Positions 43,601 to 53,599 of a stretch of 64,000 nucleotides of DNA are shown here, in pieces. The notes beneath the pieces were generated by a model. The model searched no databases. It worked only from the letters and a program-made list of their open reading frames with translations, and was not told where the DNA came from. The DNA is from Emydura subglobosa. Lineage: Eukaryota; Chordata; Testudines; Chelidae. A program made the position numbers and the translations under genes. Numbering within the stretch: position 1 is the first letter of the stretch; each line of letters begins with the position of its first letter. Location of the stretch: contig ML679946.1 in the NCBI GenBank assembly GCA_007922225.1, positions 96,106,759 to 96,170,758 on the forward strand, read 5' to 3'.

Positions 43601-44452
43601 GTGCTGTCTGAGTGGAGCAGGGACAGAGATGCCGCCTACTAACTTACACACCACGTTCGTAATAAGTCAAACTTCTGAGTCTCACTGTGTTTGCCATGGA
43701 GACCAGAGCTGGGATCCCACCAGCTTTTAGCTTTAATGTAAACACCACTCTGGCCCTCTTTTCTCCTGCTGCTCAGCTTCTGATGTACCAGGCTGAGTTG
43801 GAGAAGGGAGAAGATCAGAGAGAGAGAGTGAGAGGAGAGAGAATCTGGTGGAACGCCAGCCAGGGATGACTCGGATTCAAATAAAAGTGAAAATGACACC
43901 AAGAAGCTGCTTTCTGGGCAACGATTAGGGATTATTAAGTAAACAATGAATGTTAATTATATTTATAGTTTTAATAAGACAGTAATAGGAAGTTACTATG
44001 GTCTAATATGGCATGTTTCTTACACTTTATATGACTCATTTCCCCACGCCCCTTGATTTCAAACTGTGGCAAGAGAATTCAGTGTTGATGAGGTGTGGTC
44101 ACCTGAAAGCCAAGGAGTGCGGTGGGCTCTATCACCCCCAGGACAACCCCGGGGCATGACGCCCCTCTCTCAACAGCTTGCCACTAGCAAGCCTCAGCCC
44201 TGGCCTGCAAGCGATCTCCTTTCAGATGTGGGAGGGGTCCCACTCCAAAGCTCCCTAAGTCACCGAGGGGCTTTCCTGTGACTTCAGTGGGCTCTGGATC
44301 AGCCTGCCAGCAAGGCTGACGAGTCATGTCAGATGGTGGCCGTGGGTTTTGCCATCTGGTCACTTGCCCCGAGGCATTGGGCTAAGACTGTGGACTCATC
44401 TCACACCGTCGTCCACACTTTCCATTCCTACTGACACAAGGCAAGTGAGAGG
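40641..44452. other. Mostly unique DNA
   Basis: Contains an 18-base A run (40815-40832), short copies of the recurrent 'GAAGTCAATGGG' repeat near 40740 and 41380, and an AATAAA-bearing GC-richer patch at 43390-43620 that could be an LTR remnant. The 140-codon plus-strand frame at 42563-42985 has no recognised domain. Confidence 0.35.
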
Positions 44453-44850
44453 AAGGTTGGTCCAGTGGTTAAGGTGCTGGCCAGGGCTGGTGGATGCCTG
44501 CATTCGATTCCCTACTCTGCTACAAGCTTCCTGGGTGACTTTGGGCAAGACATCTAGGGTTAAATCGTAGCCCCCTTTGAAGTCAATGGGATTTTTGTCA
44601 CTTTTGCTTCCCCTCCGCCCCTCCCTCCCAAAATCCCTCAACTAACCAACCAATCACAAAACACTAATTTCAATGGGGACAGGATTTCACCCTCAGTCAC
44701 TCTGTGCCTCAAGTCCCCATCTGTGAAATGGGATAATAGCATTTCCCTACTGCTGAGAGGTGTTGTGAAGATTAAATACATTAAAGATCATGAGTTGCTC
44801 AGATACCACAGTAACGGGGGTCCTATAATTACCTAAAATAGATAGCCAAA
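44453..44850 (+). mobile_element. MIR-like SINE split by a short insertion
   Basis: The tRNA-like head (TTGGTCCAGTGGTTAAGGTG, GCATTCGATTCCC) and the first core half (GGGTGACTTTGGGCAAG) end at about 44557. The second half resumes at about 44693 with CAGTCACTCTGTGCCTCAAG and ends TACCACAGTAACGGGGGTCC. The 135-base interruption includes GAAGTCAATGGGATTTTTG, a copy of the recurrent short repeat. Confidence 0.75.
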
Positions 44851-46256
44851 TGTGAGCTCCACACCTAGAGATGAATTGTTCATCATCTGCTTCACAGTCC
44901 AAGGTCTACTCGACAGATTTCTTTTTATCTTTCTTCTGTGTTTAGATGATTATTAAGAGCCAGATTCTCAGGTGGTGAAAATCAGTATAGCTCTATTGAC
45001 TTCAAAAAAAGATCTGAGCCTGTTTGTCTACTGATCTATTCAATGTTCAGCCCCATGAAAATTCACAAGTCAGCTTTGAATTTGAACAGACTCACTCTAA
45101 CTCATGCCACTGGAAAAAGCTTACCCCCCTGTTTTTCTAGCACTAGTGACTAACCAGGCATATTTCACTTTAATGACCATATGTTGCCCTCAATCCACAA
45201 TCAATATGGCCTTAAATGTGACTTATTTTAGAACAGCTTTGATGGTTGGAAAGTGGCTTAGATAATCAAACCCATCTGATCACATCCCTCTTTCAAATGA
45301 AAAGTCAACGTGGCTTTGCTGCACAAGTAGTTTTGGAAACTAGATTCTGTTATTAACTTGATTATATGTGAGCTAATGATTTATGGTCAATGTAACAAAC
45401 ACCCAGAAAGGATGTCGTCATAGTAAGGCTGAGTGGACAGCAGACTGGAGCAGACTTTTTGAAATAAATAAGCACTGTTAGCTTTCAGAAATAAACAAGG
45501 CTATTAAATATGAGCCAGACAGAACCTTTAATTATTTTTAACAAGAGCAGCAGAGCAAACAAATGACTGAAGAGGGATTCACTTAACATTACCAATAGGA
45601 CACCCATGTAGTATCATAGCCATACATGAATGTGAGTGGCAGACGTGTGGCTAAAGCACAGGCATTGCTTTAAAAATCTCAAAGCATCTTCCCACCTCTG
45701 TCTTACTGGCTCATATTGAAGTCAGCGGAAGCTGCAGCCCAATGTGAACTTCAGGCTCTCAGCAGCTCTGAAATCCAAGCCTCATTGATATAGATGGTAG
45801 TCAAGTTTGGAAACATTAGCCTGAATGTTGATTTGGTTACAATATGATGGAGGGTTATAAGACTTAATCTGAACAGATCTATTTTCATGTATTTGAAAAA
45901 AAGCAATAATTCAGTGAAAAAAGAGGGGTTGTTGGATTTGAACATCACCCTTCTCTGTGGGGTAGCCAAGCCTAACAGGATTGCGCTAGAGAATACAGAA
46001 TAGCCATCAACAAAAAAGCAAGATAACATCAGTCTAGGGATCCAGTGCTGCAAAGGACTCTACCTCCGTGAAATCCACAGAGGCCTTTTGATTTCCCCGG
46101 GACTGCAGGTGGGCATGGGGGTCAGTACATGCAAGTTCTTTTGCAGGATTGAGCTCACAGAAAGGAAGACAAGGGAAATGAGTAGCACAGCCAATGGAAG
46201 CCGTATCATTTTCAGTTACAAGAAGGTGACCAGGTGTTCTTAGTAACACATACAGG
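44851..46256. other. Unique AT-rich DNA, candidate conserved non-coding region
   Basis: 45160-45560 has no repeat similarity and is rich in homeobox-like A/T words (TTAATTATTTTTAAC). No exon-like frame is found. Confidence 0.3.
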
Positions 46257-46546
46257 GTATGTCGACACAGAGATAAAGGCCCTGAGGCATGGCCACGGCT
46301 GGCCTGGGTCAGCTGACTCGTTCTCAGGGCTCAGGCTAACGGGCTAAAAATTGCTGTGTAAATGTTTGGACTTGGGCTGAAGCCCAAGCTCTGGGACTCT
46401 CCACCCTTGCAGGGCCCCAGGTCTCAGGCTCTAGCTTGATCCTGAATGTCTACACCACACGTTTTCAGCCCCAGAGCCTGAGCCCTGCGAGGCCGTGTCA
46501 GCTCACCCAGGCCAGCTGCAGGTTTTTATTTCCGTGTAGACACACG
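46257..46546. mobile_element. MITE with terminal inverted repeats
   Basis: The left end GTATGTCGACACAGAGATAA and the right end TTATTTCCGTGTAGACACAC are imperfect inverted copies. The interior is palindrome-rich: GGGCTGAAGCCCAAGC and CTCAGGGCTCAGGC with later inverted counterparts. About 290 bases with no coding capacity, consistent with a hAT- or Harbinger-like non-autonomous element. Confidence 0.65.
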
Positions 46547-47639
46547 TATGAAAGCCTGGATCCAAACTCTTTCCAGCTCAGTTGGAATTTGGCTCCATAT
46601 CCAAACCCACTCCAACTTAGCAGCTCAGGCCCATTTCTAATACAAGGAAACGTTCATATATCGTTTTTTTTCTCTGCAGGCAGGATCTCTTTTACCTCTG
46701 CACGCCTTTGCTTTTGTGGGCTTCATCTTTAGGCCCTTAAAAGTAGAGTGATTTTTTTGTTGGTTTTATTTCTGTGCTGGCTACTCACTCCTTAATGAGG
46801 TGAATAAAAGAGAATGTTTACCTTTAAAATGCTACCCTGCACTGGGGACTGTAAGGAAGCCCTGCACAACAGCTGTGGACTCTAATTGACAGCAACTGCA
46901 GTCTGTCTTCTCAGCCTCAGTTACTTTTCTTTTCCATATGCTGATTCCTTTTTAGTTTAATTTTCCCATTACCCAGCAGTAACATTGAGTAAGTGTTGGG
47001 CTTTTTTCAAATGCAAATTAATATCCCCTTATGTCCATTAGCTCTGCTGTTTCTTGTCTAGCCAGAGCAGCTCCACTTCACTGAAAACAAGAGAGGAGCC
47101 TGACTCGGTGGTCAGACAGAGGGGCCCTGTCTAGGACACAACTGCGATGCATCCTGGAGAGGCGCTACAAAACAGCAGGCTATAGAAAGGAAAAGCTCTT
47201 CATCAAGGCATTTCCTGTCAAACTAAGTCCCGAACTCCAACAGTTCAGCATATGGCGAAGCCCTCTTGAACTCCAGTGCTTGACATACATTATTCACACA
47301 ATACCTACACTGTGCTCCGGGTTTGAAACATCCAGTGGTTTGACATGAGGGAACATTTAATCATGACTGGGGGGGGAGAAAAGATGAAAAAAAGAGATCT
47401 ATAAAGGCATAAACTGCACGGATCAAATCATGCAATTCAGGTATGCAACACAACGGCAGATTAAGAAGTCTCTTAAGTGAATCAGCTTAACACAACCCCA
47501 AAAAGGTGAAGGGAGGAGCTGGGGAGAGATGTAAATGCAAAGGGAGAAACAAGAAGAGAGAAGAGTGAAACAAACAAGAAGTAAAATGTATAGCTCCCTG
47601 CCTCTGGGGAAAAGATTGTGTTTCCCATGATCACATATG
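46547..47639. other. Unique AT-rich DNA, candidate conserved non-coding region
   Basis: 46740-47060 includes ATGCAAATTAATATCC and CTCTAATTGACAGCAACTG, with no repeat similarity or frame. Nothing else is recognised. Confidence 0.3.
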
Positions 47640-48035
47640 GCTGGAAGTGGGATTGCATTGGGGGGAAATTGTAGTGTTATTCCTCCAAGCTCCACCCACA
47701 AAATAAGCTCCAAGTCACTAAACAAGATACCACTCACAGTGGATTGTGCAGATGTTCCAAATAGGATGGTTCAATTCCCCTGAGTTCCCCTGGGCCCCTT
47801 GAGCTTGGGATTTTGGGTATGCCCATGGGCTATGCTGGGCTTCTCCAGGTTGACCCCTTCTTGACTGGGGTAAAAACATGTTGTGGCATCTTCTAAATAT
47901 CACCCACTTGGGTGATCAAAATCACTCCCAATAAATTGTGCAGAGCCTCCCTCTCACTTCTTATAGGGTGAATGAACTAGTTAACTATGTTGACATTTAA
48001 CCTAGCCTCACTGGGCACCTGCATTCATGCCTGAC
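47640..48035 (+). repeat. Dispersed repeat, copy 2 (partner at 3515-3900)
   Basis: Shares ordered blocks with 3515-3900 in the same orientation, such as CTTCTTGACTGGGGTAAAAA and TCACTGGGCACCTG. It immediately precedes the MITE at 48051. Confidence 0.55.
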
Positions 48036-48050
48036 CAAGATGACTTAGGT

Positions 48051-48175
48051 TAGGGTGACCAGATGTCTTGATTTTATAGGGACAGTCCCGATTATTCAGG
48101 TTTTTTTTCTTATATAGGTGCCTATTTCTTCTCACCCTTTGTCCCAGTTTTTCACACTTGCTATCTGGTCACCCA
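48051..48175 (+). mobile_element. Short MITE, copy 1
   Basis: Inverted ends TAGGGTGACCAGAT and ATCTGGTCACCCA enclose TTTTATAGGGACAGTCCCGA and TTATATAGGTGCCTAT. 125 bases with no coding capacity. A second copy lies at 49648-49773. Confidence 0.85.
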
Positions 48176-48449
48176 AACTTAGCTGGTCCAGAGGCATTGT
48201 TCCAGGCTCTCTGCAGACTCCCATAGACATCTCTCCACATTGTTATATTCGGTGTACATTTGAGGCTCTCTTTGCAATCACGACAGCTAGAGACTTCCTT
48301 TGTTTTTAATAAAAGCTAAGATTCCTGTGAACAGGACGGCAGCTTGGCAGAGGTGCTAGTATGTCAGACCATGGTGCACAATTCCAATTCAAGTCCTGTC
48401 TGGTAGTGAAAGTGCAGCCCATGAAGAGTGTAAACCATGGGGGTAATAT

Positions 48450-48690
48450 CAGGGCTGGTCAATAAATGGTAACTGTCCACTTTTTTTAGGAAAAGAAAAC
48501 TTTGGGTGGGAGGTTAATTTTTCATCTGAACAAAGTGGGAGGGAGAAGATCTGTTTGACTGGAATATTTTTTGTTTAATTTCAATGAAAAATGTAAAACA
48601 ATTAATAAATAGACTTCTTTTTGTGTGGAATTTCTTCCTATCATTCAAAAGGCATTTCTCATTGAAAAGCACTTTTAGATGAAAATAGTT
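48450..48690. repeat. Dispersed repeat related to 28150-28262
   Basis: The sequence begins GGGCTGGTCAATAAATGG and has TTTCAATGAAAAATGTAAAA; the related segment at 28150 has GGGCTGGCC and TTTCAATGAATTAGC. Low-complexity composition limits confidence. Confidence 0.3.
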
Positions 48691-49647
48691 CAACCAACTT
48701 TAGATCAGATACTCTTCCCAATCTGCAGTGGTCCAAAGGCAGGCAGTTGTACTCTGCGTTGGCTGAGCTCTCTGGCTGACCTCCTACAGAAGCACTTTGA
48801 AAGGCAGAGACTTGGGATAACTGAGCCGTGCAGGACCACAGTAAAGTTTGCATCTGAGATACAGCCTCTGGACCAGTCAAAGATGGAGGAAGGTGTTTGT
48901 GATGCAATGTTACAAACAGAATATGCACTTCATCCTCACTTATTCCTCTTTGCCTGGAACTCAGTAAAATTTTTATGGGTAGAAAGTGGTGGGTGTTTGT
49001 GCAAAGGGTGGAGTCAGATGTATGCTATTCCCAATATGGGATATGCACTACAATGGTGTTCATTAGAAGGCTACAGCTTCAGATGACACCAGCTGGTACT
49101 TGAAGGGAACAGCAGAGAGTAATTGACTGGGGCGGGCACCTGGGCTGTCAAGGATCTCCAAGAATGCAGCTATAGTGGGATATTTTGTGCCTGTTTTCCA
49201 GCAACACTGCAGCTGTTTTCACAACAAAGGGGTGGAGGGCAGGGGGAAGAAGCTCTCCTTACTGAGTCTACCTCCTCCAAAATACCAGAATCCACTAGTC
49301 ACAGAACAAATAAGCAGTGATCACTTAGATCCAAGATCTCCTACAGAGCTGCCATATTTCATTTTGCACAGAAGCAGTTGCAATTCTAACCAGTGGTGCA
49401 GTGAAGGGGGCTAATGGTGGAGCCCCTAAAGCTTTGCTTGTTGCCATTTGTTATCCCCTGTTTTCTTTCACTCACTTTCTCCTCAGACACCGTGTCACTC
49501 CGTGACCTGCGACAGGGTTATCGGCTAACGTCACTGATTGTACAGGCTTTCAGGCTTAGAAAGCACGCATCTTCCCCGTCCCCTTCCCCCATCTATCTCC
49601 ATGGAGACTGATCGACTGTCATCAAGTCAAGCCTCTTGACTAGAGGG
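48691..49647. other. No recognised feature
   Basis: The 135-codon plus-strand frame at 48679-49086 and smaller ones have no recognisable domains. Confidence 0.4.
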
Positions 49648-49773
49648 TAGGGTGGCCAGGTGTCCTGATTTTATAGGGACAGTCCCGATATTCGGGGCTT
49701 TGTCTTATATAGGCGCCTATTACACCTCTTTCCCCTGTCCTGATTTTTTCACACTTGCGATCCGGTCACCCTA
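49648..49773 (+). mobile_element. Short MITE, copy 2
   Basis: Inverted ends TAGGGTGGCC and GGTCACCCTA, interior TTTTATAGGGACAGTCCCGA identical in this 20-base block to copy 1, then TTATATAGGCGCCTAT. Same orientation as 48051-48175, 1.6 kb away. Confidence 0.9.
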
Positions 49774-50944
49774 CGAGAGGGCAGTAGAAGACACATGATG
49801 GAGCAGTAAATATTAATCAGGATTGTGGCCCCACTGTGCTGGGTACAAGACAGTGCTCCAAACTCACTCTTGGACTGCAGCTGTCATCAGAACTAGTGCT
49901 GTCTGCAAACCCAGCTAGGGCCAGAATGTGACAGCGATCTATGTGGCCATGGCTGGGACTAGGAGAGTTTAAAGTCTCCCCAACTCCCTGTGTGGCTGCT
50001 CAGGACCTACCTGGAGCAGGCAGGATAGCAGGAGCTGTGTGCCCGATACTGCCTCCTGCAAGAAAGCAGGCAGTGGGAGCAGAAGATGTGGATCCAGCCC
50101 TCCACCCCAGCAGCCAAGGACAAAAGAGCAAGGGGGCAGTGTGCTCTTCCTGGTGTACTGTTACTGCAGCTTTATCCCCATCCTCAGCTTGTGTAAAACA
50201 GGGGGCTGGGGAAATTGTGACTCCGAGAGGTCTGAGTGACGGTTTCTTTCTAGAGCTCCTCCTGGCGCCATTCAGCGACAAGCCACAGCAGGATGAAATG
50301 CAGAGGGTCAGGTATCACAGAAGTCCCTCTTAAACTCCATTTGGAGGACTTGTGTGGGACCTGAGTGGTGCATAAGCCTGTTACCGGCCCTCTGCAAAGG
50401 GATGTATTTCACCCAGCAGAGTGACCAATAAAGCAACAGCCCATTAGCGCTGTGTTCTGTTACAAAGACATAAATTCATCACACTTAGCTGTTCACAAGC
50501 TACACAAAGCTAGAGCCTTACACAACGTGGAAGTGAGGAAGGAAAGGTTTCTGACTTCAAACAACTAGCTCCTTGGTTATTACTCTTCTTTAAATTCAAT
50601 TTTTCCTGGCTGTGGGCCAGCACAGTCGATGGTTTGAACAGCTACCTCAGCAAGTTAAACCTCCATTTTTTTTCTTGGATTACAGTGGGAATGTTAATAA
50701 TAACTTTGAGGCTCAAGTCTGCTATCCTTACACCCAGAGAGGAGTGCCTGACCCTGTAAATTATCCCACTCAGTGGGACTAATCACAGGCCAAGCTACTA
50801 CTCTAGTGAGTAAGAGTGGCAGAACTGGGCCTTAAATTATTCAGCCCTCTTTTCAACCCATCATTAGTGGGTATGATTAACAACATTCAAAGCTGGGCAA
50901 TTTTAAAAGATGGCATGGATAATTAAATCTCCCTTTTCAGAATG
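49774..50944. other. Unassigned DNA
   Basis: A GC-richer patch at 49940-50330 yields a 130-codon plus-strand frame without recognised domains. The recurrent short repeat occurs near 50740-50830. No other content. Confidence 0.35.
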
Positions 50945-51120
50945 TTAGCTGATCACTGCAGGAGTCCGGAAGGAATGCAGATCAACGAACTCTTGGGGAA
51001 TAGTGCTTTCTCTTGATGCACAGGAATTGTATGGCCACATCTGAATGCAGGATGCCTGCCTAGATGAACTAGTGGTCTAGCAGGGGAAGGCACAAGTCTA
51101 TGTTCCTGGTGCAGTTCTGC
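50945..51120 (+). mobile_element. CR1 3' end fragment
   Basis: The order 'GGAGTCCGGAAGGAATGCAG ... GATGAACTAGTGGTCTAG ... AAGTCTATGTTCCTGG' is a decayed CR1 3' terminus. Confidence 0.55.
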
Positions 51121-51359
51121 TATTCATAGTGGCTTGGTCAATTACAAAAGGAATCCAATCAAGGAACAGAAAAAAAAAAAATCACATGACTTTTGTAACA
51201 ACCCAGTAGAGCACTGATTTCAAATTAAAAATTGTGAATATATGCAACAACCTATGCAAAACATTGCTGCAGAAGCTCAAGAATGAATAGATAAAGAAAT
51301 GTACTCATCACTTTGACTGATGAGGGAACAGGAGAATGTCACAATCTGTTTATTAATAG

Positions 51360-52111
51360 TGTCAGGGGTAGGTACCCCACCACCCCTTAGGGGTCCAGGG
51401 ATTGCGAGGCAATGTGGTCCAACAGCCAGACTCAGCATCGCTGCCCAGAGCTTGCAAGACTGTATAGCCCAACAGCCAGAATCAGTATGCGGCCCTTCTG
51501 GGTCAAGGCAGCGTAGCCTAGTGGCCTGAATCAGTAGTGTTGCCCAATTCTGGGGGACAGTCAGGCCAGTTGGCCCATTGATGGAGTGGGGCACGTCTTA
51601 GGAGTGTGTGGCATTCGGGGGGGGGGGGGGGGGGGGCAGCCCCTCCCTGCTCTTCTGAGCCCCAGCCCAGGGTCCTAATGGTGGCAGGGGTATTCATCAC
51701 TGAGTCAGTAGGGATCCTCCCACAAAAATGTCACTCTTCCCATGGGTCAGGACTATCCCCTTTCCCTGGGCTACTTCCTACCCCGTCTCCTCTAATGATG
51801 GTTCTTCGGTTGGTTGGGCCTCCGGGTCTTTTCGGCATATCCAGCCTTCATGTGGATGGTCTCAGGCTCCAGGGTTCTTCCTGAGTTCACCAGGTCTCCA
51901 GTTTTCCCAGTTTTGCTGGTTCTGTGGCAGGAGTCTCCAGCAGGGCTGCTTCCTCCTCAGCAGTCAGGCCTAAATGAACTGGGTTGCTCCCTTTTGTGCT
52001 GAGGCAGGAATTGGAGCATGCTCAGCATGGTCTAAGGAGTGGGACTTCCTCCGCCCATAGTGCAGGGTCAGCTCCCTTGTCTCTAGTGTGGGGTAGGTCC
52101 AACCTGTCACA
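51360..52111 (-). mobile_element. Solo LTR with near-perfect target duplication
   Basis: On the minus strand it starts TGTGACAGGTTGGACC (52111 down) and ends CCTACCCCTGACA at 51360. Flanking pentamers are AATAG (51355-51359) and AACAG (52112-52116), a 5-bp target duplication with one transition. 752 bases, C/T-rich on the plus strand, with a 20-base G run inside. No coding region on either side, so a solo LTR formed by recombination between two LTRs. Confidence 0.65.
51617..51636 (+). repeat. 20-base G homopolymer
   Basis: An uninterrupted run of 20 G inside the solo LTR. Its length should be regarded as uncertain because such runs are error-prone in sequencing. Confidence 0.9.
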
Positions 52112-52116
52112 AACAG

Positions 52117-53149
52117 AAAAAAAAGGCATAATTTTGTGAATAAATGATTCTCCATAAAAATTCACTCCACTCTAGAACACCCACCCCTCTCCCCCGAGTT
52201 CATAATATGGAAAAAGACAGCTACTGAAGTTTTCCATTTCTGAATCATTTAGGATACGGCTCATATTCTTACACAGGATCTTTTCAAGCATAATAATTCC
52301 TCTTTTGCAGCACACAATCATAAAAGTATGTGCCTAGATCATCACTGAAATACAACCACCTGTGAGATATAGCCATGCAGATGGCACACTTTTTGACCAA
52401 TAATGCTAATGCAATCCTCCGCTTTTACATACAGTGAGGAGATCTTTAATGTACACGATTCTCAGTTTTTAAGATCACGTCTGCAGAATTCACACACAAA
52501 GTAAACTGCTTGGTACTTGGTGTGTTGTTTACCTTGGAATGATGAAGGACAGAGTCAGCCCCCCGGAACTGGACATGTGGTATCAGGGAGGGAAATTAAT
52601 GGATGATTACAAGAAGATTAAAGCATATCTTCTGGCCAAATGTGTATGTAAATAATTCAACAGTGACTGAAAGAAATCAAATGAAAATTATGTAACAGAT
52701 TGACTTTCATCTGAGTATTGACAACCACATTACACGGTCTGAAAGCACACAGAATGGCTTCTTCTCAGCTAGCCTTTCTTATCTCTTTTCAATGGCTTCA
52801 GAACGCAAGAGATGCAGTGACTTGATTGCAAGCTTTGAAATCGCTCCGACGACTTCACCCAAGTCATTTACAAAGCCTTGCAAATTGAGGCCAAAAGAAA
52901 AAGTCAATGGAATATGAGGCACCCAGAAATTCAAAACAACTGAAAACCTGGGAGGCATATGAGATCACGTGAATACAATACGTCAGCTGCAGAGACCGAA
53001 CCATGCTTGTGAACAGAGCAGTAGCACAAGTTTTTTGGAACATATTTCACAGTCTGTGTATATATTTATCAATCTTCTTTTTCAGTTTATAGCATGATCC
53101 TATCAGTGATCTCTGTGGGCATTTACATTGAAACTTTAAAAATACATTG
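52117..53149. other. Unique AT-rich DNA, candidate conserved non-coding region
   Basis: 52600-52930 has no repeat similarity and includes TGTGTATGTAAATAATTC and CAAATGAAAATTATGTAAC. No exon-like frame. Confidence 0.3.
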
Positions 53150-53320
53150 AAGCATGGCAACTGCCACACTGCATCAGAGCTAAGGTCCAGCATCCTGATA
53201 GTGGCCAGCACCAGATGCATCAGAGGAAAGGGGCAAGAAACACTGTCGTGGACACTAATGGAATAATAGGCCAAAGGGGAGGTTTCTTCCTAATGGTCAG
53301 TGATTGATTCAATGAAAGCA
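53150..53320 (-). mobile_element. CR1 3' end fragment
   Basis: CATCCTGATAGTGGCCAGC, ACCAGATGCATCAGAGGAAA and GTTTCTTCCTAATGGTCAG are the complement of a CR1 3' UTR segment. Confidence 0.7.
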
Positions 53321-53553
53321 AAACAAACAAAGGAAACTGGCAACAGCCCTACTATTACTGCAGAGAGGAGCCTGCAAGGGAACAAATAGTGAGCTGAGAG
53401 ATACTAGGGCCCTATTCTCCCACTGCAGGATATAAATAACTTCTAATGAAATCAATGACATGTATTCAGGTCCTACAATAATAGAACAGAACCCCGTGTC
53501 TACTTCTCTCAGCTAGAGAATCTCAGGATGCTGCAGGTAGATCAGTGAAGGAA

Positions 53554-53555
<2 letters not shown>

Positions 53556-53586
<31 letters not shown>
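53556..53586 (+). repeat. (GT)n microsatellite
   Basis: Fifteen and a half GT units followed by a short (GA)n run at 53589-53599. Confidence 0.95.
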
Positions 53587-53587
<1 letters not shown>

Positions 53588-53599
53588 CAGAGAGAGAGA

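Noticed and set aside
48679..49086. 135-codon plus-strand frame
   Set aside because: Long only by chance: no domain, no repeat-family protein and no exon-like boundaries.
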